A stretch of 64,000 nt of DNA from Saksenaea vasiformis B4078 (Eukaryota > Mucoromycota > Mucoromycetes > Mucorales > Saksenaeaceae). The stretch is from NCBI GenBank assembly GCA_000697055.1, contig JNDT01002255.1:1-64000 (forward strand). Direction: 5' to 3'. Position 1 is the first letter of the stretch, and every line of letters begins with the position of its first letter. Both the position numbers and the translations under genes were made by a program. Below are positions 1-11,125 of this stretch, piece after piece. The notes beneath the pieces were generated by a model. The model saw only the letters and a list, made by a program, of their open reading frames with translations. It searched no databases and was not told the DNA's origin.

Positions 1-412
1 ATGTTACACTAGCCGGAGCCTGTACAAGTGGGCACAGATGTATTGCCGTGGAGTGTATACTCCCATGACAGACTCAAACGGGACCTACACGGACTATGAC
101 GGCCGTGATAGTAAGCGTCTAAGAATAAGCCTTTATATCCTGTGATTTATTATTGATTATGATGTTGAGATTATCAATTACGTTGTCAATACAAAACGTC
201 CGACGTTTAACACGTTCATCAAATAAATACAGTCGCGAAATGCCTCTCTGGCTTTTGAGCTGTGTGGATACCAGCACCAACGCTCTCCACAGCTCATGGG
301 CATCACGCTTTCTTTCAACCTTTCAACGTCTTAAACCTGACGCAAAAATGCCGTAATTCTTCCCCTGTCTTTCGTGTGAGTATGCCTGCTTAGTGTTCAT
401 TTCTTTTTCTTC

Positions 413-1731
413 TTGATTATCCACAGAGGGCTCTCTATGGATAAAAAGTGCTGGGAAGACGTGCACAGCCGGCTGGACGCTCTCATACGACTGGACACAA
501 CATACATGAACTCAAGCATTAATGCCTTGGCCGATTACGCTGGGATGGCACGAACCGTGGCAAACGTCATGCAGCGTGCCACCCTGAAGCGACTGGGCAA
601 GCGAAAGCGTCCGCTTCATAATGATGTCCAGGACGACGCTAAAGTGGGTGATGATGGAAATGACAGCGCCAACCTGGAAGAGGAGGCCGCCAACATGGAC
701 AGCGAAACTGTGGACGATCACGATGCTGACGATGGCGACGGTAACCATATACCCTTGCTCCACGAGGACGAACAGCTTAGTGGGATCAAGACGGCGATCT
801 TTGACGTTGGTTACAAAAAAGTTAGGATGCGGGATCCCCCGTCAATTGATCTCATCTCTCTCTTTTTTTCTAGTTGCTAGGCAAGCCGTGGACGGACGGC
901 GACCGCCGTCTACTGGACCAAGTACAGGATAACCCATTAATCGACCTGCTCCCTCCCTTGGCACACCATATTGTCCACATCCTCAAGGGCGAGCTCTGCC
1001 ACGACAATGTCTACCGGCTCAAGTCGGTCTCCTTGATTTAACAGTTATTCAAGCAATCTCATTTTCTTTTAAAAAAAAGCGTGGACTGTCGCTCTCTGGT
1101 ATTGTAAACACCATCCGCGACAGTGACTTCGATCATGTCCTTTCCTTCCTCCCAACACAGCATCTTGAACGCCTCAATGCTATTGTCGCCCAATTCCGCA
1201 GTCAATTCACCACCAGCGACATGAAGACTCTACTACAGCTATTGTCGTCGTCAAGTTTACGCTTAGGCACTACGTGAAAAATATCTCCACTTATGCCGAC
1301 AAGTCAAAAATACAGCGTTGCGATACAACCAGAATTCAGATTTGGTGACCGCGGCTCTCGTGGACTCTCCGAATGGAACGTACGTTGCTGCACCAACGAC
1401 ATTCTTACAAAAAGAATGCGACGTTCTATATGTTTCGAGAACGGCAAGTACGTTGCCTCCGATAATCTTGGAATTCCAGGCAAGGGTGGACCTGGACTTC
1501 ATCCATCGTACATTCTCGTATTGCATGGATGTGTACAAACGATACAATATCCTTCCTATTGTATTGGTGATCTGTATAGATCAGATGGACCGATTTCTTT
1601 TGATGGACAAATTCAATACAACGCTTAAAATTTTTGGCTTTTATTTAACGTCACCGTTGAGCACACCGTCTGGGTCGGACATATTTGCTCGCGACAGATC
1701 GAAAAGGAGAGGAAGAGAAAAACCCTATTGA
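413..1731 (+). pseudogene. PD-(D/E)XK (Rpn/transposase-type) nuclease-like gene, truncated
   Basis: Coding pieces lie at 413-880, about 873-1020, about 1080-1270 and 1318-1731. The first piece (MDKKCWEDVHSRLDALIRLD onward) is acidic and of unknown function. The last piece carries the recognisable part: an Asp in ECDVLYVS, then LPPIILEFQ, then a Phe/Arg helix and a hydrophobic LPIVLVICI strand. This D...E-x-Q pattern is that of the PD-(D/E)XK nuclease superfamily in its Rpn/transposase-associated branch, with Q replacing the usual K. That family cuts DNA, but nothing here proves activity. The middle pieces are in different frames with no clear splice sites. The C-terminus ends abruptly where the LINE fragment begins, so I read it as a decayed or interrupted gene. 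Confidence 0.5.
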
Positions 1732-1744
1732 TGAGATAGGGAAA

Positions 1745-2303
1745 GGTCTAAGGATTGAGTTGAAGGAGCGGTAGTGGTTGAGGATAACATAGAATTAAGG
1801 AGGAAGAGAGGGGACAACGAGAGGAAGAGAGGGGACAACGAGAGGAAGAGAGGGGACAACGAGAGGAAGAAAGGAATCGAATGAGTAGAAAAATGGAAGA
1901 AGAGAAAGGAAGTCTACCCTGCTTCGGGAGGAGGAGGATCAATCCAGTGGAGGAGTGCCTGTCCCGGAGCAGGATCATAGTATTGGTTTGGATTTGTTCC
2001 CGGGTACTGGAGTGCATCCAGTTCGGCGAGAATGGTGCAAACTGTGGGCCAAATAGTGCGGAGCTGTTGGCGATGGTGGGCGGATTTTGGGGGCGATTGT
2101 GGCAGGAGGGCGATGGCGAAGGATATTGGGTCAGCGGTCTGTTGCTGGTGGGTGACTCCCAGGCGAGCATGCATGCGGAGGCATTTGATGACATAGGCCT
2201 TAACGAGCTTCTCATGGCCGCAGATGGTGCAAGGTCTCTCCCTGCCCCCAGGGAGCCAGGCCAGGCGCCAGCGGATACAGCGGCTTCGGTCTCTTCGTGT
2301 CAT
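1745..2303 (-). mobile_element. LINE-type (non-LTR) retrotransposon fragment, 3' end
   Basis: The minus strand encodes the C-terminal tail of a non-LTR reverse transcriptase. RWRLAWLPGGRERPCTICGH leads into a CxxC-x12-CxxxH zinc-binding motif, followed by a segment ending DPPPPEAG and a stop at 1914. This 'W-LPGG-x-P-C' tail is typical of LINE elements in Mucoromycota. The reverse transcriptase and endonuclease domains are absent, so the copy is 5'-truncated, as dead LINE copies usually are. The 3' untranslated part (1745-1913) holds a 21-bp tandem repeat. Its 3' end abuts the truncated end of the nuclease-like gene, which suggests it inserted there. Confidence 0.6.
1800..1874. repeat. 21-bp tandem repeat, 3.5 copies
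   Basis: The unit gaggaagagaggggacaacg plus a final a is repeated exactly three times from 1800, with a partial fourth copy ending near 1874. It lies just downstream of the LINE stop codon, in what would be that element's 3' tail. Confidence 0.85.
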
Positions 2304-2479
2304 GGCAACGCAACAATACCGGATTTTGAATAAACATTTGCATTATCCAAATATTACCTTTAGTTGACACCACCTCAATCCTGCGGTGAGGAGCAGTAGA
2401 TCTTTGCGCAGAGAGACAGACACCTTTACATCTAAATCAAAAGCGTATTGCGCTGGTCCATTGTAGTAGGTTCCCCAAC

Positions 2480-3140
2480 GCACCAATCGCAACGCGTACA
2501 ATGGCAGTATTTAAAGGGACGCATGAATCTTTTCTTTTCTTTGACTCTGTTCATTTTACATCCCCGGTATGTACTTTTAATGGAATAAGCATCCAGGATC
2601 ACTCATGTCTTTTGATGTATTGTTTAGCTTGCATAACCTCTTTCCCGAACCATCTCAGCTGTGGTGGCGTCTTTACCCATCACCTAAGTAAGTAGAAGAA
2701 ATGCTGTCGCACTCAGCATCACTCATCTTGTACAATAGATCGCTGAACGTTGTATCGCTTCAAATCCTCTGCAGTGCGTTTCAATTGGTCACTGTCAGTG
2801 CCAATCTCCTTCTCTTCTCCCACTCCCACTTCCATCCATCATGGCGCGGGGTGCAGCCCCCATGAAATCATGGGAATATCCTCGGGGATAAGTAAAATGA
2901 CATCCAAATACTATTCCATTTGCTAACCATGGACAGGTTCTTATGCTGTCTATATAAATTTCGCGTCCATCGAGGGGTTGCCTTAATGTAGGTAGTGTAT
3001 GAATTTGTTGCCAACTTATATATATTAACGAACGCATACTCGATTCTTTTCTTAACGTAAAAGTGGTTCCTCATGGGCGCAAAATTTATATAGATTAGCG
3101 TAAAAACTTGTTCAATAAACAGTATGCATGTTCCAACGCA
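2480..3140 (-). repeat. Dispersed repeat element, copy A
   Basis: This is a copy, reversed relative to B, C and E, of a family also present at 13.6, 51.5, 54.7 and 58.8 kb. Shared landmarks are a TATTTAAAGG box (about 2510), a 'tcgcttcaa-tcctctgca' block (2755-2775), a GC-rich patch around 2845, then fold-back arms ending in 'attagcgtaaaaacttgttcaataaacag' (ends about 3123). The arms at 2940-2985 and 3055-3115 are imperfect inverted repeats containing 'gcgtccat' and 'gggcgcaaaatttata'. The lower-coordinate end is too diverged to place exactly. No convincing protein is encoded. Confidence 0.7.
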
Positions 3141-3261
3141 GCAAGGTAACCCTTATGGTAGCAATAAACTCTATTTTAGATAACCATCTAAATATCATTA
3201 GGACACAACGACATCCACGTTGTCCGAATAATATCCGTATTTGGAACATGATTTGAGAAAT

Positions 3262-4428
3262 TCATCTTTTCTGACAAAACACAGCATCAGCTTTTTCACA
3301 ATAGTCCTGATAGATATTGCCAGTCTTCGCCTGAATCATTAAACACAAGTCTAAAGTAGACGTGTAGTTGTCTCCATTCCACGAGCCGATCACAACGTTA
3401 ACATAGTTGGTATGCCTCACATGTTCCAGTAGCATCTCACGATTGTCCGTTGAGATAACAGCTAAGGAACGTTGAGATTGTATGCAAACGTCTGTCACAT
3501 CCTCCAACTTATGTGGATCCTCCAACCCCGTAATAAGATAATCCAGTCTCCCAAAGCGGAAAGAGTCCGTAACTTCTCCCGCCTCTTCTGCCCTGGACGA
3601 GTCGTTCAATGAGCTAGTGGGCTTCGCTACCTGTGATGACGATTGCGTATCGAGGGTTCCGTTCGAACCGCTGGTTACAGAAGGCGTGGCTGACAACATT
3701 GAGGTCATACTGCTTTCCTCTTTCGGAATCGATTGCTATTTCCACATAAGTAAATCGTATTGACCATTGACGCTTACCTTCCCCCAGAAGCCACATACTG
3801 CTGTCTGTCGTCCATACGTATCGTTTTAAAAAGCGTATTATCATTGATTTGTGTATTACCTTTCCTTTTTGGCACATCCAATCTGAACTGGGATAATGCT
3901 TAAAAGTGGATGGACTAAGTGTGGAGTTAGCTCTGACCCAATTTTTTTCCCGTCAGATATTCACCTTCGGAATTCAAGACAGCCGATTCCATTACCTAAT
4001 AACATCAGAATACGGCTTTATATCCAGATAACGGACAGTCATTACCTCCTTCATCAAGCGAAAACCCAACTCGATTCTACTTGCTCCTTTAGTTCTGTTT
4101 TTGTTTCTGTGCGCTGGGAGATACATACGACGAGATAAAATTCACCGTCATCAAAGAAAGAGGCTTTTGATAGATACGGTAGTGCGGTGTCGAGTGACGT
4201 TAGATCATTATGAGGTGTAACGGTCAGAATCCTTGCCCCACAGCCGTAATAGCATGCTTCTTGCGCGGCCAATTCACCAGTTCTGTTATCCAGCGAAGCC
4301 AATGCATACGTAAAGTTCTTATTAAATAGAGGATCCATTGCAGTGGCGACGCAATGCGATTGTTGGCTTTCGCGAACAAGTAAAAAAAGGTAAACGATTG
4401 ACGTTACAAGGATGATTGACCGCAGCAT
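3262..4428 (-). CDS. Secreted protein with two C-type-lectin-like domains
   Basis: The product starts MLRSIILVTSIVYLFLLV, a clear signal peptide or N-terminal anchor. Two related cysteine-containing modules follow. The first (exons from 4428 to about 3859) ends SDWMCQKGK. A Ser/Thr-rich linker (about 3600-3740) precedes the second, which has the C-type lectin fold pattern: Cys, 'SLAVIS', 'NVVIGSWNGDN', Cys, then a closing DAVFCQKR and stop. Predicted donors are GTATGT at 4128, GTAATG at about 4050 and GTAATA at about 3858. The last exon starts near 3739. A calcium-binding EPN/QPD motif is not obvious, so sugar binding is uncertain; an extracellular or cell-wall adhesive role is inferred. The exact exons between 3740 and 4080 are uncertain. 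Confidence 0.6.
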
Positions 4429-4494
4429 CCTGGGATAAAAAGAATATTAGCAAAAGAAAGGAACAAAATGGAAAGTAGACATGGTGCGTGGTAT

Positions 4495-6592
4495 TTATTG
4501 AAACAGAGGAATAAGCGCCCTCTTCGTGACCTTTCCCATGGCATTTTTTGGTAATTCAGGAACAATTTTTAACAGATGCGGCACTTTATAGGTGGCCAAA
4601 CGAGACTTCAATGCGTTTCGCAACGTGCTCAGATCAAGAAACTAATAACATGAAGCACCAGTCAATAAAAAAAATTTATGTGTGTACTACCTTTCATTTG
4701 CCTACCTTGCTTTCCGCCAAGACCACAACAGCCGCCACTCGTTGACCCCATTCCGGGTCATCGACTCCGACCACGGCTACATCGCGGATTCCTAACTCTG
4801 GAATTGACAACATTTCCCGCTCAACTTCCAAAGCCGACACTTTCTCACCGCCAGTCTAACCAGATCGTTCAGTCTTCCGAAGAAAGGCACGGCAACTCAC
4901 CTTGATGATATCTGTACTTTTTCTGCCGAGAATTTGATAATAGCCTCGTTCCTGAACACGCATAGCCAAATCGCCCGTGATGAACCTAAAAGATCAGTCT
5001 TCTTTAAAATTCTGTTCAACAACGCAAATCATCCTACCATCCATCCTCTGTAAATTCTTTTCTGGTGGCCTCTGGACGCTTCCAATACTCCTTGAAGACG
5101 TTGCGACCCTTCACTTGGATTACACCAGGAACATTACGAGTTTCAGTTACATCCTTTCCAGATCCATCGTCCGCTATCAGGCGCACTTGGACTCCTGGCA
5201 AGGGAACACCAACTGTACCCTTTTCGAATCAATCGATCTGTGTAAGCTTGTAGCACAAATAAGAAAAGACAATCAAAAGCACTTACCTCCACTCGTTGAT
5301 CGACCTGGTACGGTTGGCTAAGCGCCATACCAATCTCTACATGATTCTTCTCTTCAGTGATCTCTAGTGGACAGCGTTGCCTGTTTTACCAGTCATTCCA
5401 TAACGTTCCAATAACACATGGCCGCTGATCTGATGCCACGAGCTAAGTAAAGGTGTAGGCAGCGAAGCAGAACCTGATACCATGAATCGGAATTGACGAC
5501 AAGCCCTGCTAAGCTCAGATTGCTTCTGCTCGTCGCAAGTTCCGTAGAAATGGATCAATTTGGCTACATTCTATCATTATCATCCAAGACATCTTCCTAT
5601 ATACAATTCTTTACCATAAACCGTGGGTACAGACATGAAAACGGTCAACGTAGGCTCTGATGTCCAACGATTCCAAACTTGAGCAGCATCAAATTTTCCA
5701 TACATCTCCACTGTGGCGCCTGAACACAATGCACAACACAACGCATTGATAATCCCGTGCACATGATGCAATGGCAATATGTGATGGATTCGGTCTTTGG
5801 CCGTCCACTTCCACGCTTCTACTAAAACTGACACTTGTGCGTCAATTGTTGCATGGGTTGTTACAGCCCCTTTCGGTCTTCCTTGCGATGATAGCTGTTA
5901 ATAAGCACGACAACTCCCTTCTTCGACCTACCTGTCGTGCCGCTGGTAAACAAAATCAGCGCATTTCGATCCTTGTCCATATCAAATAATCCTGGGATGA
6001 CAGGCTAGATACACTATTGTTTAAACCAAACAGCAGCCATAGTTTTGAAAATACCTCCTCGAATTCTATCTGCTCATCACTGAGTACAATGCTCTCTACA
6101 CCCGTGTTCCCTGACAAGGCCGCTATGCGGTCTTCAAAGTCTTTGTGGCCTAGAATCAGAGTTGCTTCAGATTCCTCCACGCTGTACTGTTGCTCCGGCA
6201 AAGGATGGGTGGTACACAGAGGAACCGCCACACCACCTGCAGCCCACACAGCCCAGAGACAGACAACATATGCAAACCCGCTGAAATCCCAAAAGTAAGA
6301 GTCAAAAAATTAAACATGGCAACAGCTCTTATCACCTTGGGCACAGGATAGATACACGGTTCTCGACCAAGTCACTATAGATTTTTGCCTGTTAACTTTG
6401 TGACACAAACGCACTTTAATTCTACCTTCTCTGTCTAATCAACATATTCCGCACTTTGGCAACTGAGTACACAAGATCTCTGTAAGGATACTGCTTTGTT
6501 CGTCTGAAATCGTCAATGGCGGTTTCATTTCCTCGAGCAGCATGCGAAATGGCATTAGCAAAAAGTGGAAAGTTCGGCAAAGCTAATGACAT
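4495..6592 (-). CDS. ACSF3: Acyl-CoA synthetase, ACSF3-like (malonyl/methylmalonyl-CoA synthetase)
   Basis: This is a multi-exon member of the AMP-forming acyl-CoA synthetase family, activating a carboxylate to its CoA ester through an acyl-adenylate. Starting at [14 protein letters not shown] (6592), the exons give the P-loop ILFTSGTTG followed after an intron by RPKGAV (about 5940-5860), then [14 protein letters not shown], then RYGMT with an intron splitting it from [10 protein letters not shown], then [17 protein letters not shown], and the C-terminal lysine motif [15 protein letters not shown], with stop at 4495. The HxHGI, RYGMTEIGMALSNPY-like and C-terminal signatures fit ACSF3, which makes malonyl- and methylmalonyl-CoA in mitochondria. 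The N-terminus is not strongly a targeting peptide. It is head to head with the acyl-CoA dehydrogenase gene. Confidence 0.85.
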
Positions 6593-7674
6593 GATGGCGG
6601 AAAAAGAACACGGAAGACAGAGAGACGGAACTTATTTATATGGCAAAAGCTATTGCCGGTAACGAAGTTTTACCGTATTCTTATTCAACGTGCTTGGCAT
6701 CGTCAAAACGATATACATGTTCAGGGTAAATGCTTATGCGGTGTCAACAGTATGCATGGGGTCAGTAAAAAAAAATGGAGAAAATGCGTACATTGGCAGG
6801 ACCTGGATGCGGTGATGCTCCAATGGGAACATGACCTTGCACTGTAACGTACCGCATTGCTTTCGCCCAATCATATCACCAGAACAGAACAGAAGCGTTT
6901 CATTCATTCCCCGTATGTTTTCTTTTTGCAGATCAATGCAGATGCACATTTTGAGTTGATAACGTCAGCGGCTGAGCAATCAATGTCAATTGTGCACATA
7001 AGGATGATATGGTATGTATTTCATTGGTTTAAGATCCGGCTTTAGCGTATCTCTTACAAAGAAGCGCTAGTTACATGAGATCTTCATATCTCTGCGGCCG
7101 GAAGAAAAGCGGCACACGTCTATCATTGGGAAGGATAGCCATTACTAATGTGCAGTCCTTGTAGAATAAGGTAATAAATCACGGAGACTCTACGGACCCA
7201 TATGCATCAAACTTCCTCTTCTCCAACTGAAACTACTTCTGATAATCCTGAGAACAGGGCACATCGCACTTGCATACGTAAATGGATAATGAGATTTCAA
7301 AAGGAGCTTCACGCTACCATAGATGGTAGCAGGAGATCTCCGCAATCCCCGCTATTGGCGGTTGAATACTTTACCGCGAGTTTGAATTTCAAGGTATCCT
7401 GTTAAAGAATCTGTAATCTTTGAAAAGTGATTCAAACTATCTGCTGCAATGCAGATCTGCTAATGGTAACTTTGAAAGCACATTCACTATACAAGATGCT
7501 GTTGCGGTCTTTAGAATGATTTGCACCATGCAAACAAAAATTCAATATGTGACGACGGTCGCACGAGCCCAAAGAAAAAAGTCAACCGTGGGAAACTTTT
7601 ACACATCTTATAAAAAATGCAGCGAAGTTGGCCCTCGCTTGGCACCTGGTACTCCTTTTCTTCCTCTTGTAAAA
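6593..7674. other. Intergenic region between two divergent acyl-CoA genes
   Basis: About 1.1 kb separates the two start codons. Short ORFs here lack family resemblance or codon bias. It presumably carries both promoters; I see no clear TATA box. A run TTATAAAAAATGC (about 7608) lies about 65 bp before the dehydrogenase start and could serve as one. Confidence 0.5.
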
Positions 7675-9420
7675 ATGAACTTCCTCCGCTCGGCTACCAA
7701 GATCTCTCACGTTGCTCGTTCTGCTTCTGCGCTTGCACGTCACGTTCCCAAGCGGTAAGCATATCAACGCATAGTTTCGCTTTCGTAATGAAACTAAGCA
7801 AATCATCTAGCCATTATTCGTTGACCTATTCTGTTCCCTCGGTGACCGAAGCAACCCCCACCTCATTGCACTCTTTTACTGAGGAAGAATTGATGCTTAA
7901 GGATACAGGTACCGTGAGATTTAAGCTTTGTAAAGTAAATTGGCTTACGATCTATTCTCCGCAAAAGTGGCAAGATTCGCCCGTGAAGTCGTGGCTCCCA
8001 GAGTACAAGCCATGGATGAGAAGGAAGAAATGGACAAGGACATCATTGATTCCATGTTCCAGAATGGTGTATGTACCATCTTTCCTTTCTTCTTTACCCG
8101 CGAAACTCACTCCTTCATGCTCTTTCTCTACAGTTGATGGGTCTCGAAACCGAGGCTGATTTGGGTGGTGCAGAATGCTCCTTCACCGCTGCCATTCTTG
8201 CTGTTGAAGAACTGGCCAAGGTCGATCCTTCCATCAGTGCCCTTTGCGACATTCACGTAAGCGATACTATCTTTATAAAAAAAGGAAAAAGCTGACAGGT
8301 TTTTTTCTGTACAAAAATAGAACACATTGACCAACACCATGATCCGCAAATGGGGAAACAAAGAGCTCAAGGAGAAGTATCTGACGCGTCTGGCTACCGA
8401 TACCGTTGGTAGTTTCTGTATTTCCGAGGCTGGTGCTGGTAGCGACGCTTTTGCGTTGCAGACACGTGCAGAAGATAAGGGTGACCACTACCTGTTGAAC
8501 GGTGGCAAGATGTGGATCAGTAACTCGGGAGAAGCAGACATCTTTGTTGTGTTTGCCAACGTGTATGTAAAACCGCTTGTGCCTAAACCAGATCTGACAA
8601 AAGGTTAAACTAGTGATCCGTCCAAGGGCTACAAGGGTATTACTGCCTTTATTGTCGAAAAGGAATGGGGTGTACAGATCGCGAAGAAGGAAAAGAAGGT
8701 AAAAAGGGAAACATGGGGTAGCGATGGTAAACTAAAAATCACTTTGTTCTTTTTAGCTTGGTATCCGTGCTTCTTCTACCTGTGTGTTGAACTTTGACGA
8801 CGTCAAGGTTCCCAAGGAAAACGTACTCGGTACCATTGGTGATGGTTACAAGTATGCCATCGATTCGTTGAACGAAGGCCGTATTGGTATTGCCGCTCAA
8901 ATGATCGGTGCTGCTCAAGGTGCCTATGATATCGCGTTGCCTTACATGATGGAACGTAAACAATTTGGCAAGGCCATTGGTGAATTCCAGGCCATGCAGC
9001 ACCAATTCGCGCAGGGTAAAGTAGCTTGGGGTACCACAAAAATCATGGGGCTCATGTGATTCTTTGGTTTTAGTCGCTGTTGAGATCGAAGCTGCCAAAC
9101 TTTTGACATACAACGCCGCACGATTGAAGGAGGAAGGACGTGGCTTCGTCATGGAAGCTGCCATGGCCAAATACCTTGCTGCCAAGGTGGCTGAAAAGGC
9201 AACAAGCTATGCTGTCGAGTGGATGGGTGGCAACGGCTTCGTCCGTGAGACGGGTGTTGAAAAGTTCTACCGTGATTCTAAGATCGGTTCCATCTATGAA
9301 GGCAAGTCCATGCAGAAAATCATTGAAGATGATGACTAATGTTTTTTTCCACCCTTCTTAGGTACCAACAATATGCAACTTCAAACCATCGCCAAGATTA
9401 TCTCCAGCAAATACAAATAA
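7675..9420 (+). CDS. ACADSB: Short/branched-chain acyl-CoA dehydrogenase, mitochondrial
   Basis: This is an FAD-dependent alpha,beta-dehydrogenase of acyl-CoA (2-methylbutyryl/isobutyryl-type) in branched-chain amino acid and fatty acid breakdown, passing electrons to [23 protein letters not shown] is a typical mitochondrial leader. Exons continue through [18 protein letters not shown], the FAD/substrate signature [36 protein letters not shown], and the C-terminal helical domain with [21 protein letters not shown] and [20 protein letters not shown]. The catalytic glutamate is in IYEG-TNNMQL. A GC-AG intron (9302-9361) separates YEG's glycine codon from TNNMQ; without it the frame runs into an unrelated tail. 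The protein ends SSKYK with stop at 9418-9420. About seven introns, all short. Confidence 0.9.
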
Positions 9421-9807
9421 ATTGTTGTACATTTTGCATCGGCCTGAGAATCATTTTGTGTGTTTTGTGTAAAAACAACCTAGTTGAAGATGTGGCTCTG
9501 CGCCTAGAGGAAACTGCTCTTGAGCAATGCTTTTTGAAGCTAGTGCAAAAAAGAAAAAAAGAGTGTTCAAATATAACAGATTATTATCATCGGCATGAAC
9601 TTGGTTGCTCGTACTTTTTAAAACATGAGTTTCAATCGTTTATGTGCGAGACTCTATCAGCGTCCCTGTGTAATTTATGCAGTTTCCCACTGGTTCCAAC
9701 GTGGATGATCTCTTCATCAGTTTGTGATAATGTTTTAATAAACGACATCGTCCATTTCCTCCACACGCTCATCCTTTTTCTTCGGAAATTCTCTGTTCTA
9801 TTGCTTG
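9421..9807. other. Convergent 3' region, no gene
   Basis: This spacer lies between the convergent dehydrogenase and NIF3 genes. The plus-strand ORF here (9339-9815) is the read-through of the last intron and 3' UTR and has no family resemblance. Confidence 0.6.
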
Positions 9808-10972
9808 CTACATAATCACCAGGGGATCCCTGTCCATTTGACTAACGATCACTTGGATGGGTTCGCCCTCTCCTGACTTATCACCTTTCAGTTGCTCTTC
9901 CAGCGCAGGCTTTAGAACAGCCGATAAGTATCCACGTTCTGTATTGGAATGCTCACCTAGAAACGTTTTATCTGTTAGCGAAAATATGAATCAAATCAAG
10001 AGTGCACTTGCATAAAACAACGCTTGTCTCCTGTGCTAGTGCTGCCAAGACGTCATGATGACCCATCTCGCCGGAGAAATACAAATCAGCCTGGACAGGG
10101 CCCAATACGGAGGATCCCGATCCAGCACAGATAGCAACCGTCTTGATCAATTGTCGTTCTTCTCGATGAGACTCTGCTGTGGCAACGCGCACTGCCAAAG
10201 AAGACAACGATTAATTGCTGAATGACCGTTGTGACTTGATATGAACGCTATATTACCAAAGGGCAATCCAGTCAGCTTCTTGATCTGCTCGACAACACGC
10301 GTCAGTGGCTTGGGTTCATTGTATGTGAAAAGACGACCTGAACCTGATGCCTCCTGGCCTATATAGATGCATTAACAAAAATAAAATAAAAACAGAGAAA
10401 TAGCAAACCTTCTGGCGGATTTTGTGCTGGTGTGATAGGTTCTACACGGCCTTGACCGAGTCCACTTGCCAACCAGTCATTGACTAGCCATCCATAAATG
10501 AACAAGTGGCGTCCACTTTTATGCAGTACATACCTCCATTGACACAGTTGTCGCAAGCCGTGTGGGGTGAGTAAATACCCACGCCTCTAGCAATGGCCTT
10601 CATGACCATATCCTGCTTAGGGTCGGATGTTGTCAAGCGCTTCATACCACGAAAGATAGGAGGATGGTATGCAACGATAGTGCCGACCTAAGCCGAAAGC
10701 GTGAGCACGCGTTCTTAATTTTCCTCCGTTATCTACCTTTGGATCTGACAATGCTTCTTCAAGGACTTGTGGAGTCAAGTCAATAGTCAAGAACACCTTG
10801 TTTGCGCAAGGTACAGGGTAGGGCGGATCTGCATGGAATGGTTCGTCGGCGCACGCAATGACAAGGCATTCAACTTACCAACAAGGACACCAACATTATC
10901 CCACGAGGTCTCCGCAAGCTCCAAAGGAGCAATGCGTTGCATCGATCGAACAACTTTGGACAACAAGGACAT
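9808..10972 (-). CDS. NIF3: NIF3 family protein (NGG1-interacting factor 3-like)
   Basis: This is a member of the conserved NIF3/YbgI family, dinuclear-metal proteins of uncertain biochemical role. Exons from MSLLSKVVRSMQRIAPLELA give the hallmark ETSWDNVGVLV, KVFLTIDLTPQVLEEAL, the metal-binding VGTIVAYHPPIFRGMKRLT (about 10625-10690), a YSPHTACDNCVNG block, then AICAGSGSSVLGPVQADLYF with SGEMGHHDVLAALA, and a tail ending DRDPLVIM. These appear in family order. At least four introns; the first (GTAAGTTG, about 10880-10830) joins VGVLV to DPPYPVPC. It shares a ~150-bp divergent promoter region with the NmrA-like gene. Confidence 0.85.
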
Positions 10973-11075
10973 GACAAGTTAAGGACGTGTCAGAAACGGA
11001 AAACGTTAAAAGTGAAAGAGATCCGTGACTTGCAAGAATATCATGAAGAAGGCAGATCAGCATGAACTTAAGCGA

Positions 11076-11084
11076 TATATAAAG
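11076..11084 (+). promoter_or_regulatory. TATA box of the NmrA-like gene
   Basis: TATATAAAG lies 42 bp before the ATG at 11126, followed by a pyrimidine-rich stretch (about 11090-11115) typical of a fungal start region. Confidence 0.55.
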
Positions 11085-11125
11085 CCTAACTTTCTTTTTT
11101 TTTTTTTCCTTCATCTCAACAAAAA

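Noticed and set aside
5370..5410. Odd [13 protein letters not shown] sequence in the acyl-CoA synthetase
   Set aside because: GTAAAA...GTAG is an intron; splicing restores the normal RYGMT-EIGMALS motif.
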